Shown here: positions 44,775 to 53,628 of the stretch, in pieces
Layout of the letters: each line of letters begins with the position of its first letter
Numbering within the stretch: the first letter of the stretch is position 1
DNA from: GCA-1730015 sp964550655
Lineage (GTDB): Bacteria > Pseudomonadota > Gammaproteobacteria > Granulosicoccales > Granulosicoccaceae
DNA: 64,000 bases
Assembly (NCBI GenBank): GCA_964550655.1
Contig: CAZKAQ010000002.1
Coordinates: 17,480-81,479 of the forward strand
Reading direction: 5' to 3'
Notes under the pieces: generated by a model
Seen by the model: the letters and a program-made list of their open reading frames with translations, nothing else
Databases searched by the model: none
What the model was told of the DNA's origin: nothing
Made by a program: the position numbers and the translations under genes

Positions 44775-45707
44775 GTGATTTGCCAACGTACCTTAAACAA
44801 TCCCATACACGCTACAGGTGTAGGACTGCACACGGGTCGCAAAGTCTATCTGACTTTGTCTCCGGCCCCGGTGAACACCGGCATTGTGTTCCGTCGCCAT
44901 GCGGGAGATCGTGTAGCTGACATTGCAGCGACCGCGTTGAATGTAGTGTCTACCGAGCTTGCAACGACGATCGGCGATAATGACGGTAACACTGTTTCGA
45001 CGATTGAACATTTGATGGCGGCTTTCGCCGGTCTCGGCATCGATAACTGTTTTGTTGATGTCAGTGCTCGCGAAGTGCCGATTATGGATGGCAGCTCGGC
45101 TCCGTTCATCTTCCTGATTCAGTCAGCTGGCATACGAGAGCAGGCGGCAGCGAAGCGGTTTATCAGAATCAAGAAGCCACTCTATTTTGAAGAAGACGAC
45201 AAATGGGTTCGCTTTGACCCGTATGACGGATTCCGTGTCAACTTTGAAATCAATTTTAAGCATCCGGCAATCTCTGAAGGTTCTCAGCGAGCCTCTATAG
45301 ATTTTTCGTCATCGTCTTTTGTACGCGAAATCAGCAGAGCCAGAACCTTTGGTTTTATGAGCGATATCGAAGCGCTTCGAGAGCGCAATCTGGCGTTAGG
45401 CGGCTGCCTCGATAACGCGATCGTTGTTGATAATTACAAAGTGCTCAACACAGACGGGCTGCGCTATGGCGATGAATTTGTTCGTCACAAGATTCTCGAC
45501 GCAATCGGCGATCTCTTTCAGCTTGGTTGCAGCGTGATCGGTGAGTTTTCGGGTTACAAATCCGGGCACGGCCTGAACAATATGCTGGTGCGTGAATTGA
45601 TTTCACGGCCGGATGCCTGGGAAGAGGTGACTTTTGATGAGAATCAGAGCCCGATCGCATACACCCAGCCGCTGGTTGCAGCGGCACCGGAACTGCAGCC
45701 GGCCTGA
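44775..45707 (+). CDS. lpxC: UDP-3-O-acyl-N-acetylglucosamine deacetylase
   Basis: Zinc enzyme for the first committed step of lipid A synthesis. The gene begins with GTG (44775, with AAGGATAATAATAAG upstream), giving MICQRTLNNPIHATGVGLHTG, which matches the family N-terminus. The 310 residues carry the zinc-binding STIEHLMAAFAGLGIDN and HKILDAIGDL motifs and MDGSSAPF with the catalytic glutamate region just before. The C-terminus (PLVAAAPELQPA) is slightly extended. Convergent with dciA 30 bp away. Confidence 0.97.
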   Translation: MICQRTLNNPIHATGVGLHTGRKVYLTLSPAPVNTGIVFRRHAGDRVADIAATALNVVSTELATTIGDNDGNTVSTIEHLMAAFAGLGIDNCFVDVSAREVPIMDGSSAPFIFLIQSAGIREQAAAKRFIRIKKPLYFEEDDKWVRFDPYDGFRVNFEINFKHPAISEGSQRASIDFSSSSFVREISRARTFGFMSDIEALRERNLALGGCLDNAIVVDNYKVLNTDGLRYGDEFVRHKILDAIGDLFQLGCSVIGEFSGYKSGHGLNNMLVRELISRPDAWEEVTFDENQSPIAYTQPLVAAAPELQPA

Positions 45708-45736
45708 GTGACAGCCTGGTTGGGGGGTAGTGCCAG

Positions 45737-46030
45737 CTAGTCTGCCGGCGCTCTTGTTGTCGGCTTCGGCACTGTTCGCGCCTGCACGTCAACGACTTTG
45801 AGGTTTTCTTTTTCAAAAACATCAATGATTTCAGCGCTGTAAAATCGCATCCGGCTGGTCCATTCAGGGGCGTCAGAGAATATTGTCAATTTGCCATTAT
45901 CGAGACTGGCGTAGCTTACCTTCGCCAGGAACTCTGTCGGCAGAGCCTTTTCTAATACTTTCTTTAAGTCTTGCCACTGGCGCGAACGCCGCACTAGCTC
46001 TGAATCAAGGAAACTGTTTATCTCTTGCAT
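45737..46030 (-). CDS. dciA: DUF721/DciA-like replicative helicase loader candidate
   Basis: A 97-residue DUF721-family protein. The core LKKVLEKALPTEFLAKVSYASLDNGKLTIFSDAPEWTSRMRFYSAEII is typical, with the conserved tryptophan-arginine turn (EWTSRMRF). DciA members load or activate the DnaB helicase in bacteria that lack DnaC or DnaI. It lies between lpxC and secA in opposite orientation, a common placement. The protein is short, with almost no C-terminal extension. The family call is good; the helicase role is inferred from studied members. Confidence 0.82.
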   Translation of the reverse strand: MQEINSFLDSELVRRSRQWQDLKKVLEKALPTEFLAKVSYASLDNGKLTIFSDAPEWTSRMRFYSAEIIDVFEKENLKVVDVQARTVPKPTTRAPAD

Positions 46031-46309
46031 ATCACCAGTTTATCCAAAGTTGTCCCTTGCAGCCAATTGCTTGACTGCATGCTGTATCAAGCTGAGCGTC
46101 AAAATTGCATAGTGTTCTGGTTGACGGCTCTTAAACTGGAAAAAGTATCTACTTGTCCCCATGCTCTATATGCAAGCCGGAAACGGGAAAGCTTTTTCAG
46201 CAGTCCATATCTGACAGCCAAACTGATATTATTCCCGGGGTTCAAACACTTGCGGTCGCAACAGCGTCCGCCACGCACAGCGCAGGATCAGCGATGATTG
46301 GTAAGCCAG
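46031..46309. other. Divergent region between dciA and secA
   Basis: These 279 bases must carry promoters for both genes. A rightward open frame (46025-46297) ends 13 bases before the secA ATG; it is discussed as a possible but weak leader peptide. No clear promoter or secM homologue was recognised. Confidence 0.4.
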
Positions 46310-49075
46310 ATGTTCGGTAACTTAGTTAAAAAATTTGTTGGCAGTCGAAACGACCGCCTGGTCAAGCAATATGCGCAGACAGTAAGTGGTGCGACAGCAC
46401 TAAGTGATGAAATGGCTGCTCTCACTGATGAGCAGCTGAAGGGTAAAACAGAAGAGTTCAAGACTCGACTGGCCAACGGTGCCACACTGGACGACCTGCT
46501 GCTCGAAGTTTTTGCCGCCGTGCGAGAAGCGGGTCAGCGGTCGCTTGGTATGCGTCACTACGATGTGCAGTTTATTGGTGGTGCAGTACTGCATGACGGC
46601 AAAATTGCAGAAATGCGCACAGGTGAGGGTAAAACTCTGGTGGCGACCACTGCCGTATACCTGAATGCATTGTTGGGCCGTGGTGTCCATGTAATTACGG
46701 TTAACGATTATCTGGCTCAGCGTGACTCTGACTGGATGGGTAATCTCTATAAATTCATGGGCTTGAGCGTTGGAGTCATTGTCAGTGGTTTATCATCGGA
46801 AGCGCGGCGTCAGGCCTATGCTGCGGACGTCACGTATGGCACTAACAATGAATTTGGCTTCGACTATCTGCGCGACAACATGGCGCTTAGCAGCGAAGAG
46901 AAAGTACAGCGTGATTTATACTTTGCCATTGTTGACGAAGTTGACTCGATTCTGATCGATGAAGCGCGTACACCACTGATTATTTCAGGACCCACTAACG
47001 AAAGCAGTGAAACCTATGCCAAAATTAATAAGGTTGTGCCGAACCTTGAAGCGGTTGCCAAAGTAGAGGGTGATGCTGAAGAAGGCCCCGGTGACTACAC
47101 CGTTGATGAAAAATCGAAGCAGGTTTTTCTGACTGAATCGGGTATGGACCGAATCGAGTCACTGCTGGTTGATCAGGATCTGCTTGCAGAAAATGACAGT
47201 CTTTACGATGCCTCGAACATCAGCTTGTTGCATCACTTGAACGCAGCGCTAAGAGCCCATGCAATCTTCAATAAAGATATTGACTACATTGTCAAAAACG
47301 GAAAGGTTGTAATTGTCGATGAATTTACCGGCCGCACAATGGAAGGCAGAAGATGGTCTGATGGTTTGCACCAGGCAATTGAAGCCAAAGAAGGTGTAAC
47401 TATCCAGCAGGAAAATCGGACGCTTGCCTCTATTACCTATCAGAACTACTTCAGACTTTATGAAAAGCTTGCCGGTATGACGGGCACGGCTGACACTGAG
47501 GCTTTTGAGTTTGAACAAATCTACGGTTTGGAGGTAGTTGTTATACCGACCAACAAAAACATGATTCGTGATGATCGAGGTGATCTGATCTATCTGACGC
47601 AGCGCGAAAAATACGATGCGATAGTCGATGATATAGAGTCTTGTGTGGAGCGTAAGCAACCGGTACTGGTTGGTACCACTTCAATTGAAACTTCTGAATA
47701 TCTGTCGGGCCTGTTAAAAAAGAAAGACATAGCGCATGAAGTGCTCAATGCGAAGCAACACGAACGTGAAGCACAGATAATCGCGGATGCAGGTCGGCCT
47801 GCTGCGGTTACCATCGCAACCAATATGGCCGGTCGTGGTACCGATATTGTGCTCGGCGGAAATCTCGAGACTGAGCTTGCCGGTCTTGAGGAAGTGACCG
47901 ATATCGACAAGGAAGCTCGTACAAATGCCTGGCAGAAACGTCATGCAGAAGTATTGGAGTCCGGTGGCCTGCATATTATTGGTACTGAACGCCATGAAAG
48001 TCGTCGAATTGATAATCAGCTGCGGGGTCGCTCCGGCAGACAAGGTGATGCGGGTTCGTCAAGGTTTTACCTTTCGCTTGAAGATAATCTGATGCGCATC
48101 TTTGCATCCGAGCGCATCGGCAATATCATGCAGAAACTCGGTATGGAAGAAGGTGAAGCTATTGAGCACTCACTGGTAACACGTGCCATAGAAAATGCGC
48201 AACGAAAAGTTGAAGGCCATAACTTTGATATCAGAAAACATCTGCTTGAGTTTGATGATGTCGCCAATGATCAGCGCAAGGTTATCTATGAACAACGTGA
48301 CGAAATTATAGAGGCTGAAGAAGTCACTGAAACCGTTGATGCCATGCGCGAAGATGCTGTCGAGACTTTGATGGCAGAATATGTGGTGCCGGGCTCACTG
48401 GATGAAAGCTGGGATCTTGAAGGTGCATCAAAACAGATTGAGGAACAGTTTGATCTTCAAATTGATTTGAAAGCGAAACTTGAAGAAGATCCGGAAATCG
48501 ATGAAGAAGATCTGAATGAATTCGCTATCGAAAAGCTCGCTGAAAAATACAAGCAGACTGAAGAGCTTGCCGGTACTGAAACGCTTAGAAAGTTTGAAAA
48601 GTTTGTCCTGCTTAAAACCCTTGACGATCATTGGAAAGAGCATCTTTCCTCTATGGATTACTTGCGGCAGAGCGTGAACCTTCGTGGCTATGCTCAAAAA
48701 AATCCGAAACAGGAATACAAGCGAGAATCTTTTGAGCTGTTCTCTGTCATGCTGGATGAATACAAAAAAGATGTTGTCGGCACACTTGCCAAAGTACAGG
48801 TTAGGGATCCTGAGGAAGTAGCCGAGGCTGAAGCTGCGGCTGAGGCGCAACGACCACAGCAAGTTACCTATGAGCATGCGGCAGCAACCAGCCCGACTGC
48901 TTCTGCACCACCGGATGCACCTACCGGCCAGGCAGCTCCCGGAGCCGCAAACGCCGGTGTCAGTGCTGCAAGCGAAGAAACTTTCGTGCGTGATGAACCC
49001 AAGGTGGGTCGCAATGACCCTTGTTGGTGCGGTTCAGGTAAGAAGTTCAAGCGCTGCCATGGTCAGCTCAGCTAG
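46310..49075 (+). CDS. secA: Preprotein translocase ATPase SecA
   Basis: Motor that drives proteins through SecYEG. Start at ATG 46310 (MFGNLVKKFVGSRNDR); a TTG four codons earlier is less likely. The 921 residues include the first ATP site MRTGEGKTLVATTAVYLNALLG, HVITVNDYLAQRDSDWM, DEVDSILIDEARTPLIISGP, GMTGTADTEAFEF, NMAGRGTDIVLGGN and QLRGRSGRQGDAGSSRFYLSLED. A Pro/Ala-rich linker then leads to the C-terminal zinc motif CWCGSGKKFKRCHG, which binds SecB. Single copy here, transcribed away from dciA. Confidence 0.98.
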   Translation: MFGNLVKKFVGSRNDRLVKQYAQTVSGATALSDEMAALTDEQLKGKTEEFKTRLANGATLDDLLLEVFAAVREAGQRSLGMRHYDVQFIGGAVLHDGKIAEMRTGEGKTLVATTAVYLNALLGRGVHVITVNDYLAQRDSDWMGNLYKFMGLSVGVIVSGLSSEARRQAYAADVTYGTNNEFGFDYLRDNMALSSEEKVQRDLYFAIVDEVDSILIDEARTPLIISGPTNESSETYAKINKVVPNLEAVAKVEGDAEEGPGDYTVDEKSKQVFLTESGMDRIESLLVDQDLLAENDSLYDASNISLLHHLNAALRAHAIFNKDIDYIVKNGKVVIVDEFTGRTMEGRRWSDGLHQAIEAKEGVTIQQENRTLASITYQNYFRLYEKLAGMTGTADTEAFEFEQIYGLEVVVIPTNKNMIRDDRGDLIYLTQREKYDAIVDDIESCVERKQPVLVGTTSIETSEYLSGLLKKKDIAHEVLNAKQHEREAQIIADAGRPAAVTIATNMAGRGTDIVLGGNLETELAGLEEVTDIDKEARTNAWQKRHAEVLESGGLHIIGTERHESRRIDNQLRGRSGRQGDAGSSRFYLSLEDNLMRIFASERIGNIMQKLGMEEGEAIEHSLVTRAIENAQRKVEGHNFDIRKHLLEFDDVANDQRKVIYEQRDEIIEAEEVTETVDAMREDAVETLMAEYVVPGSLDESWDLEGASKQIEEQFDLQIDLKAKLEEDPEIDEEDLNEFAIEKLAEKYKQTEELAGTETLRKFEKFVLLKTLDDHWKEHLSSMDYLRQSVNLRGYAQKNPKQEYKRESFELFSVMLDEYKKDVVGTLAKVQVRDPEEVAEAEAAAEAQRPQQVTYEHAAATSPTASAPPDAPTGQAAPGAANAGVSAASEETFVRDEPKVGRNDPCWCGSGKKFKRCHGQLS

Positions 49076-49400
49076 GGGTATTTAACAGAGCAAGTCTTCG
49101 GTTGGCTTGTGCTCAGGTAGGACAACACAAAAGTCAAATGGTATTTTGCCATCGCCTGGTAATCCGGGCTGAAGGCTCCTTCTTTCGGTTTGTGACGGGC
49201 GGTTTATGACTGGTCAGGCGGTCTTACCACCGTTGCCGGTAATAAGTAAGTATGGGCAATTGCTAACGCGCCGTGCGGTAGTTATTTATCGCCCTGTTAA
49301 TTAAAATACAGCGAATACTTTGGTTTGCGCACAACAGCATGTGCGCTGACTCCTCCGGCTTTTCGGTCATGCTCTGGCCGGTGATCTCTGGTAATGCTAT
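49076..49400 (+). other. Intergenic region between secA and argJ
   Basis: No gene was found in these 325 bases. A hairpin GAGC...GCTC around a TTCGG loop lies just after secA (about 49089-49115) but has no U-tract. A perfect 7-bp stem GCGCACA/TGTGCGC (49327-49346) lies 55 bp before argJ. No ARG-box pair resembling ArgR sites was recognised. Confidence 0.5.
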
Positions 49401-50618
49401 ATGCCTGTAGGACTTTCCCCACCTGATTCTTTGTTGCCTGTGCGTGGCATACAGCTCGCGACGACTGCCAGCGGAATAAAAAATAACGGCGACCGAGATA
49501 TGGTACTCATAGTTGCTGACGAGGGTACGCAGTCAGCGGCTGTATTTACCCAAAATGCCTATTGTGCAGCTCCGGTGGAGATCGCGCGAAAACACGTGCA
49601 GCAAGCCAGGTGTGGTGCTTTGTTGATTAACTCGGGTAACGCTAACGCGGGTACAGGTAAGCAGGGTGAGGAAGATGCCTTAACGCTTTGTCGACAGGTA
49701 GCGCAAGGTTGCGGTCTTCGGGAACAACAAGTACTACCGTTTTCCACCGGTGTCATCAGTGAACCGTTACCGTTATCACTGATGCAGGCCGGTGTCGATC
49801 AGCTAACAGGTGATTTATCTGGTAACAGTTGGCTGGAGGCAGCTGAGGCGATACTAACCACCGATACGGTGACGAAAGGACTGTCGCTTCAGTGCACTAT
49901 AGATAATCAGGTGCTGACTTTAACCGGAATATCCAAGGGCTCCGGTATGATTCATCCGAATATGGCAACCATGCTGGCTTTTATGGCCACAGATGCAGCG
50001 GTTGATCCATATTCGCTGCAACAGTTGATCCAGTCGGTATGTGATAAAACATTCAATTGTATTAGTGTTGATGGCGATACTTCTACTAACGATGCTTTTG
50101 TATTGATGGCGACCGGAGCCGCTTGTAACAGACTGCTCAGTCCGACGCATCCGGAGTGGTCCGTGTTTGCGGAGATGGTAGAGAAAGCAGCACTTCATTT
50201 AGCACAATCCATTGTCCGTGATGGCGAGGGTGCTACCAAATTTATAGAAATACAGGTAGGTGGTGGTGCGTCTGTTGAAGATTGTCGACAAACTGCATTT
50301 ACGGTAGCCCATTCTCCGTTGGTTAAAACAGCTTTTTTTGCAGGTGATCCGAATCTTGGTCGCATACTGGCAGCTATCGGACGAAGCAAAGTGGTTGATC
50401 TGGATATGCAGGAAGTCTCGTTGCACATAGGACATTTGCCGGTGCTTGAAAGGGGAGAGCCTTCCACAGAATATAGTGAGCCACAGGCAGCTTCAATAAT
50501 GGCAGCAGAAGATGTAAGTATTCACATTGATCTCGGAATGGGTGAGGAATCTGCTCGTATCTGGACGACAGATTTATCTTATAACTACGTCAAAATAAAT
50601 GCCGAGTATCGAAGTTAA
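49401..50618 (+). CDS. argJ: Glutamate N-acetyltransferase / amino-acid acetyltransferase ArgJ
   Basis: Arginine biosynthesis enzyme that recycles the acetyl group from N-acetylornithine to glutamate. The 405 residues show RCGALLINSGNANAGTG, LPFSTGVISEPLP, the self-cleavage site KGSGMIHPNMATMLAF (the Thr of ATM becomes the nucleophile of the beta chain), SVDGDTSTNDAFVL and GDPNLGRILAAIGRS. The sequence ends with WTTDLSYNYVKINAEYRS, as usual. secA-argJ adjacency is also seen in pseudomonads. Whether it is bifunctional (also N-acetylglutamate synthase) cannot be judged by eye. Confidence 0.96.
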   Translation: MPVGLSPPDSLLPVRGIQLATTASGIKNNGDRDMVLIVADEGTQSAAVFTQNAYCAAPVEIARKHVQQARCGALLINSGNANAGTGKQGEEDALTLCRQVAQGCGLREQQVLPFSTGVISEPLPLSLMQAGVDQLTGDLSGNSWLEAAEAILTTDTVTKGLSLQCTIDNQVLTLTGISKGSGMIHPNMATMLAFMATDAAVDPYSLQQLIQSVCDKTFNCISVDGDTSTNDAFVLMATGAACNRLLSPTHPEWSVFAEMVEKAALHLAQSIVRDGEGATKFIEIQVGGGASVEDCRQTAFTVAHSPLVKTAFFAGDPNLGRILAAIGRSKVVDLDMQEVSLHIGHLPVLERGEPSTEYSEPQAASIMAAEDVSIHIDLGMGEESARIWTTDLSYNYVKINAEYRS

Positions 50619-50717
50619 AGCAACCACGTTGGCACAGCAGAAGCGCTACTGGTGCTAACGTCCGCGAAGGTGCGTTTTAATTACTTTCGGATAATTCAAT
50701 TCTATGTTAGTAAACAG

Positions 50718-51407
50718 CTAGCGATTTTTTTTGCCAAGTTGCTTCTTTTTTGCAAGCCTTAGCAAGTGCTCGTGTATTTTTCTGACCTGTAGTTCAACCG
50801 CTTTGACTGTGCTGCTATTGAAAATAACATCATCTGCTGCGGCAAGCCTTTGTTTCCGCGATGCCTGGCTTGCCAGAATTCGTTCAGCCTGTTCTCTGGT
50901 GCTGTTGTCTCTGGCCATCAGACGTTTGATTTGAATCTCGGGATCGACATCAACAATAACCACGTGATCGTAGCTATTTTGCTGGCCGGTTTCTACCAGC
51001 AGCGGAATCACTACTACAGCGTATGGTGTCGTTGATTTATCCAGCGCATCCAGTCTTTCGTCGGCCAGCTGACGGATCAGAGGATGGAGGATGGATTCCA
51101 GATCCTGCCTGGCATTATTATCACTTGTGCTTTCTCTAACAGCATAGTCAATGCTGCGGTCGGTATTCTCGGAAAAAACAATATCGCGAAGCTTTTTGCG
51201 ATCAAGTGTATTGTTTTTGTCGAGTATTGACTCACCAAAGCGTTCAACAATGCGCTGTAAGCCTTCAGTACCCGGTAGCACGGCTTCGCGAGCCAGAATA
51301 TCGGTGTCAATGATTGGCACGCCGTGATCTTTGAGTGAGTTACTGACTATAGTTTTACCACTCGCGATACCACCGCTTAAAGCAACCCGCATCATGATGC
51401 GGCACAA
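50718..51407 (-). CDS. coaE: Dephospho-CoA kinase with an insertion
   Basis: Last step of coenzyme A synthesis. The P-loop LSGGIASGKTIVSN is at the N-terminus, followed by DTDILAREAV, LHPLIRQ, VVVIPLLVETG and LASQASRKQRLAAADDVIFN. The 229-residue protein is longer than E. coli CoaE. About sixteen extra residues (around TDRSIDYAVRESTSDNN) sit before LESILHPLI, where the family normally has a short turn. The true start may be the Met at 51392 (MRVALSGG). It follows pilD by 21 bp, the common pilBCD-coaE order. Confidence 0.93.
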   Translation of the reverse strand: MCRIMMRVALSGGIASGKTIVSNSLKDHGVPIIDTDILAREAVLPGTEGLQRIVERFGESILDKNNTLDRKKLRDIVFSENTDRSIDYAVRESTSDNNARQDLESILHPLIRQLADERLDALDKSTTPYAVVVIPLLVETGQQNSYDHVVIVDVDPEIQIKRLMARDNSTREQAERILASQASRKQRLAAADDVIFNSSTVKAVELQVRKIHEHLLRLAKKKQLGKKNR

Positions 51408-51428
51408 CTTGACAGGAAGTTAATGCTC

Positions 51429-52328
51429 TTACAGGCCCATCTGCCCGGTGTACATCGAAACAATCTCATTACCCCACATAAGCGCAATCCAGCCAGCAAT
51501 GGCAAGATAGGGGCCAAAGGCTATAGGCTGGCTGCGCTGGTGCTTAAACAATACCATTATCATGATGCCTATGATCGCACCTGTCAATGAGGACAACAGG
51601 ATGATCAGTGGCAACATGGCCCATCCCAGCCACGCGCCCAGTGCGGCCAGTAATTTAAAATCACCGAATCCCATGCCTTCCTTACCGGTAACAAGCTTGA
51701 AAGTTTGGAATACAATCCAGAGAATCATATAGCCTGCAGCCGCGCCGACGATCGCGTCCGGCGCTGCAACGAATACCGGTACGAGGCTGATAAGCAAACC
51801 CGCCCATAGGAGCGGTAATGTGATGCTGTCGGGCAAAAGAGTAGTGTGAAAATCTATCATTGCCAGACTGATTAGTGCCCAGGTAAAAAATAAGGCAAGC
51901 ACCAGTTCAATACTGGCACCGAATTTCATTGCGACTGCCGCGGAGAGAATAGCGGTGAGTAACTCAACCAACGGATACTCGACAGAAATCGGATGTTTGC
52001 AGTTGCCGCATTTGCCTCGCAGCAACAGCCATGAGATCACAGGGATATTCTGCCAGGCGGAGATCATGCTGCCACACGAAGGACAGGCAGAGCGGGGCAC
52101 CATCAGATTGAATTTTTCAGGCGGCACTTGTTTAGTTTCAGCTGATTCGGCTTCAGGTTCGATATCGAGCTTCAGGAACTCCCGGCACTCTTGCTTCCAG
52201 GTGCGTTCCATCATCAGTGGCAGCCGGTAGACAACCACATTTAAAAAACTGCCGATAAAAAGGCCGAGCACGAAACAAAAGCTGATGAGTAGCGTCGGGT
52301 TGGTCTGAAGTAAGCTGAACAGTGTCAT
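51429..52328 (-). CDS. pilD: Type IV prepilin peptidase/N-methyltransferase
   Basis: Inner-membrane aspartic protease that cleaves the short leader of prepilins and methylates the new N-terminus. The 299 residues begin with a membrane helix (FCFVLGLFIGSFLNVVVYRLP). The cytoplasmic zinc loop has two cysteine pairs (CPSCGS and CGNCKHPIS), followed by six or more helices with the catalytic motif GMGFGDFKLLAALGAWLGW. Substrates are the two PilA proteins encoded in the same locus. A strong terminator separates it from pilC. Confidence 0.96.
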   Translation of the reverse strand: MTLFSLLQTNPTLLISFCFVLGLFIGSFLNVVVYRLPLMMERTWKQECREFLKLDIEPEAESAETKQVPPEKFNLMVPRSACPSCGSMISAWQNIPVISWLLLRGKCGNCKHPISVEYPLVELLTAILSAAVAMKFGASIELVLALFFTWALISLAMIDFHTTLLPDSITLPLLWAGLLISLVPVFVAAPDAIVGAAAGYMILWIVFQTFKLVTGKEGMGFGDFKLLAALGAWLGWAMLPLIILLSSLTGAIIGIMIMVLFKHQRSQPIAFGPYLAIAGWIALMWGNEIVSMYTGQMGL

Positions 52329-52348
52329 AGTTTACGGCCGTTTAACGA

Positions 52349-52378
52349 AAAATCCCGTCTAATTGTAGACGGGATTTT
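52349..52378. terminator. Bidirectional intrinsic terminator between pilC and pilD
   Basis: A perfect 13-bp stem (AAAATCCCGTCTA/TAGACGGGATTTT) with loop ATTG provides a GC core flanked by an A-run and a T-run on both strands. It lies 28 bp after the pilC stop and 20 bp before the pilD start. Confidence 0.8.
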
Positions 52379-52406
52379 GGTATTTCTAAGTTGCAGAGTT
52401 CTAACG

Positions 52407-53624
52407 CTAGAACGCGTCACCCATCTTAAAGATTGGCAGATACATCGCAACAACCAGACCACCAACCACAATACCCAGGAATGCCATAATCATGGGCTCC
52501 ATTAATGTGGTGAGTGCTTCAACCGAACCGTCTACTTCTTCTTCGTAGTAGTCAGCAACTTTTGATAGCATGTCGTCAATTGCGCCTGACTCTTCGCCAA
52601 TAGAAACCATCTGAACTGCCATGTTTGAGAACAGTTCCTGATCTTTCATGGCTGTTGTCAGTCGCTGACCGGTTGAAGCGTCGTCTTTCATTCTCAGGAT
52701 GGCGTCTCGATAGACAGCATTACCTGCGGCACCTGCGACTGAGTCCATTGCTTCAACCAGTGGCACACCGGCCGCTGACATGGTCGCCAATGTGCGAGCG
52801 AACTTAGCTGTTGCCGCCTGGTGCAGGATTTCGCCAACCACTGGCAATTTAAGAACCAATGCGTCCATTTTGTCTCTGAACTTTTGAGATTTTCCGTGGA
52901 TCGATTTAAAGACGAAAACGAATACACCAATGCCGCCGAATACTATCCACCAATATTGCTGCATAAGCTCGGATAAGTTAACCACCATTTTGGTAAATGC
53001 CGGTAAATCGCTACCGACACCAGCAAACAGTGATTCAAACTGCGGTACCACGAAGACAAGCAGAATAGCTGTCACAACAAACGCGATAATCAAAACCGCA
53101 ATTGGATATGTCATTGCTTTTTTGATTTTCTTGCGCAGAGCCTCTGTTTTCTCTTTATATATTGCTACTTCATTAAGCAGCTTTTCCAGCGTACCGGATT
53201 GCTCACCGGCTTCAACAAGATTGCAAAACAGATCGTCAAAGTGCTTCGGGTGGTTTCTCAAGCCTTGAGTCAGGCTGGCACCGCCTTCGACGTCATTTTT
53301 GATTTGTGTTACCACTTGCGCCATCGCTTTGTTGTCGAGGCCGCCTGCGACAATTTCGAAGGCCTGTACTAACGGTACACCTGACCCCATCATTGTTGTT
53401 AACTGACGCGCAAAAATTGCTATGTCAGAAGCGGTAATGGCATTGTTAGCGCCTTTCAACGGCTTTTGCTTACGGACTTTACCCGCGGCCGGGGTAATGC
53501 CCTGGCGGCGCAGTTGTGCCTTGACAAGATCAGCGCTAACGCTTGCCATCTCGCCCTTAACTACTTTGCCTGATTTATCTTTGCCTTCCCAGACAAATGT
53601 TTTTTTAGTTGCTACCTTTGCCAT
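52407..53624 (-). CDS. pilC: Type IV pilus inner-membrane platform protein PilC
   Basis: Polytopic platform that couples the PilB and PilT motors to pilin assembly. The 405 residues are the usual length. The N-terminal FVWEGKDKSGKVVKGEMAS is typical, followed by two repeated GspF domains (IAIFARQLTTMMGSGVPLVQAFEIVA and AKFARTLATMSAAGVPLVEAMDSVA) and three membrane helices, the last near MAFLGIVVGGLVVAMYLPIF. It lies four bases after the pilB stop on the same strand. Confidence 0.96.
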   Translation of the reverse strand: MAKVATKKTFVWEGKDKSGKVVKGEMASVSADLVKAQLRRQGITPAAGKVRKQKPLKGANNAITASDIAIFARQLTTMMGSGVPLVQAFEIVAGGLDNKAMAQVVTQIKNDVEGGASLTQGLRNHPKHFDDLFCNLVEAGEQSGTLEKLLNEVAIYKEKTEALRKKIKKAMTYPIAVLIIAFVVTAILLVFVVPQFESLFAGVGSDLPAFTKMVVNLSELMQQYWWIVFGGIGVFVFVFKSIHGKSQKFRDKMDALVLKLPVVGEILHQAATAKFARTLATMSAAGVPLVEAMDSVAGAAGNAVYRDAILRMKDDASTGQRLTTAMKDQELFSNMAVQMVSIGEESGAIDDMLSKVADYYEEEVDGSVEALTTLMEPMIMAFLGIVVGGLVVAMYLPIFKMGDAF

Positions 53625-53628
53625 GAGT

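Noticed and set aside
49327..49346. Hairpin GCGCACA/TGTGCGC before argJ as secA terminator
   Set aside because: It lies 250 bp past secA, is short and has no U-run.
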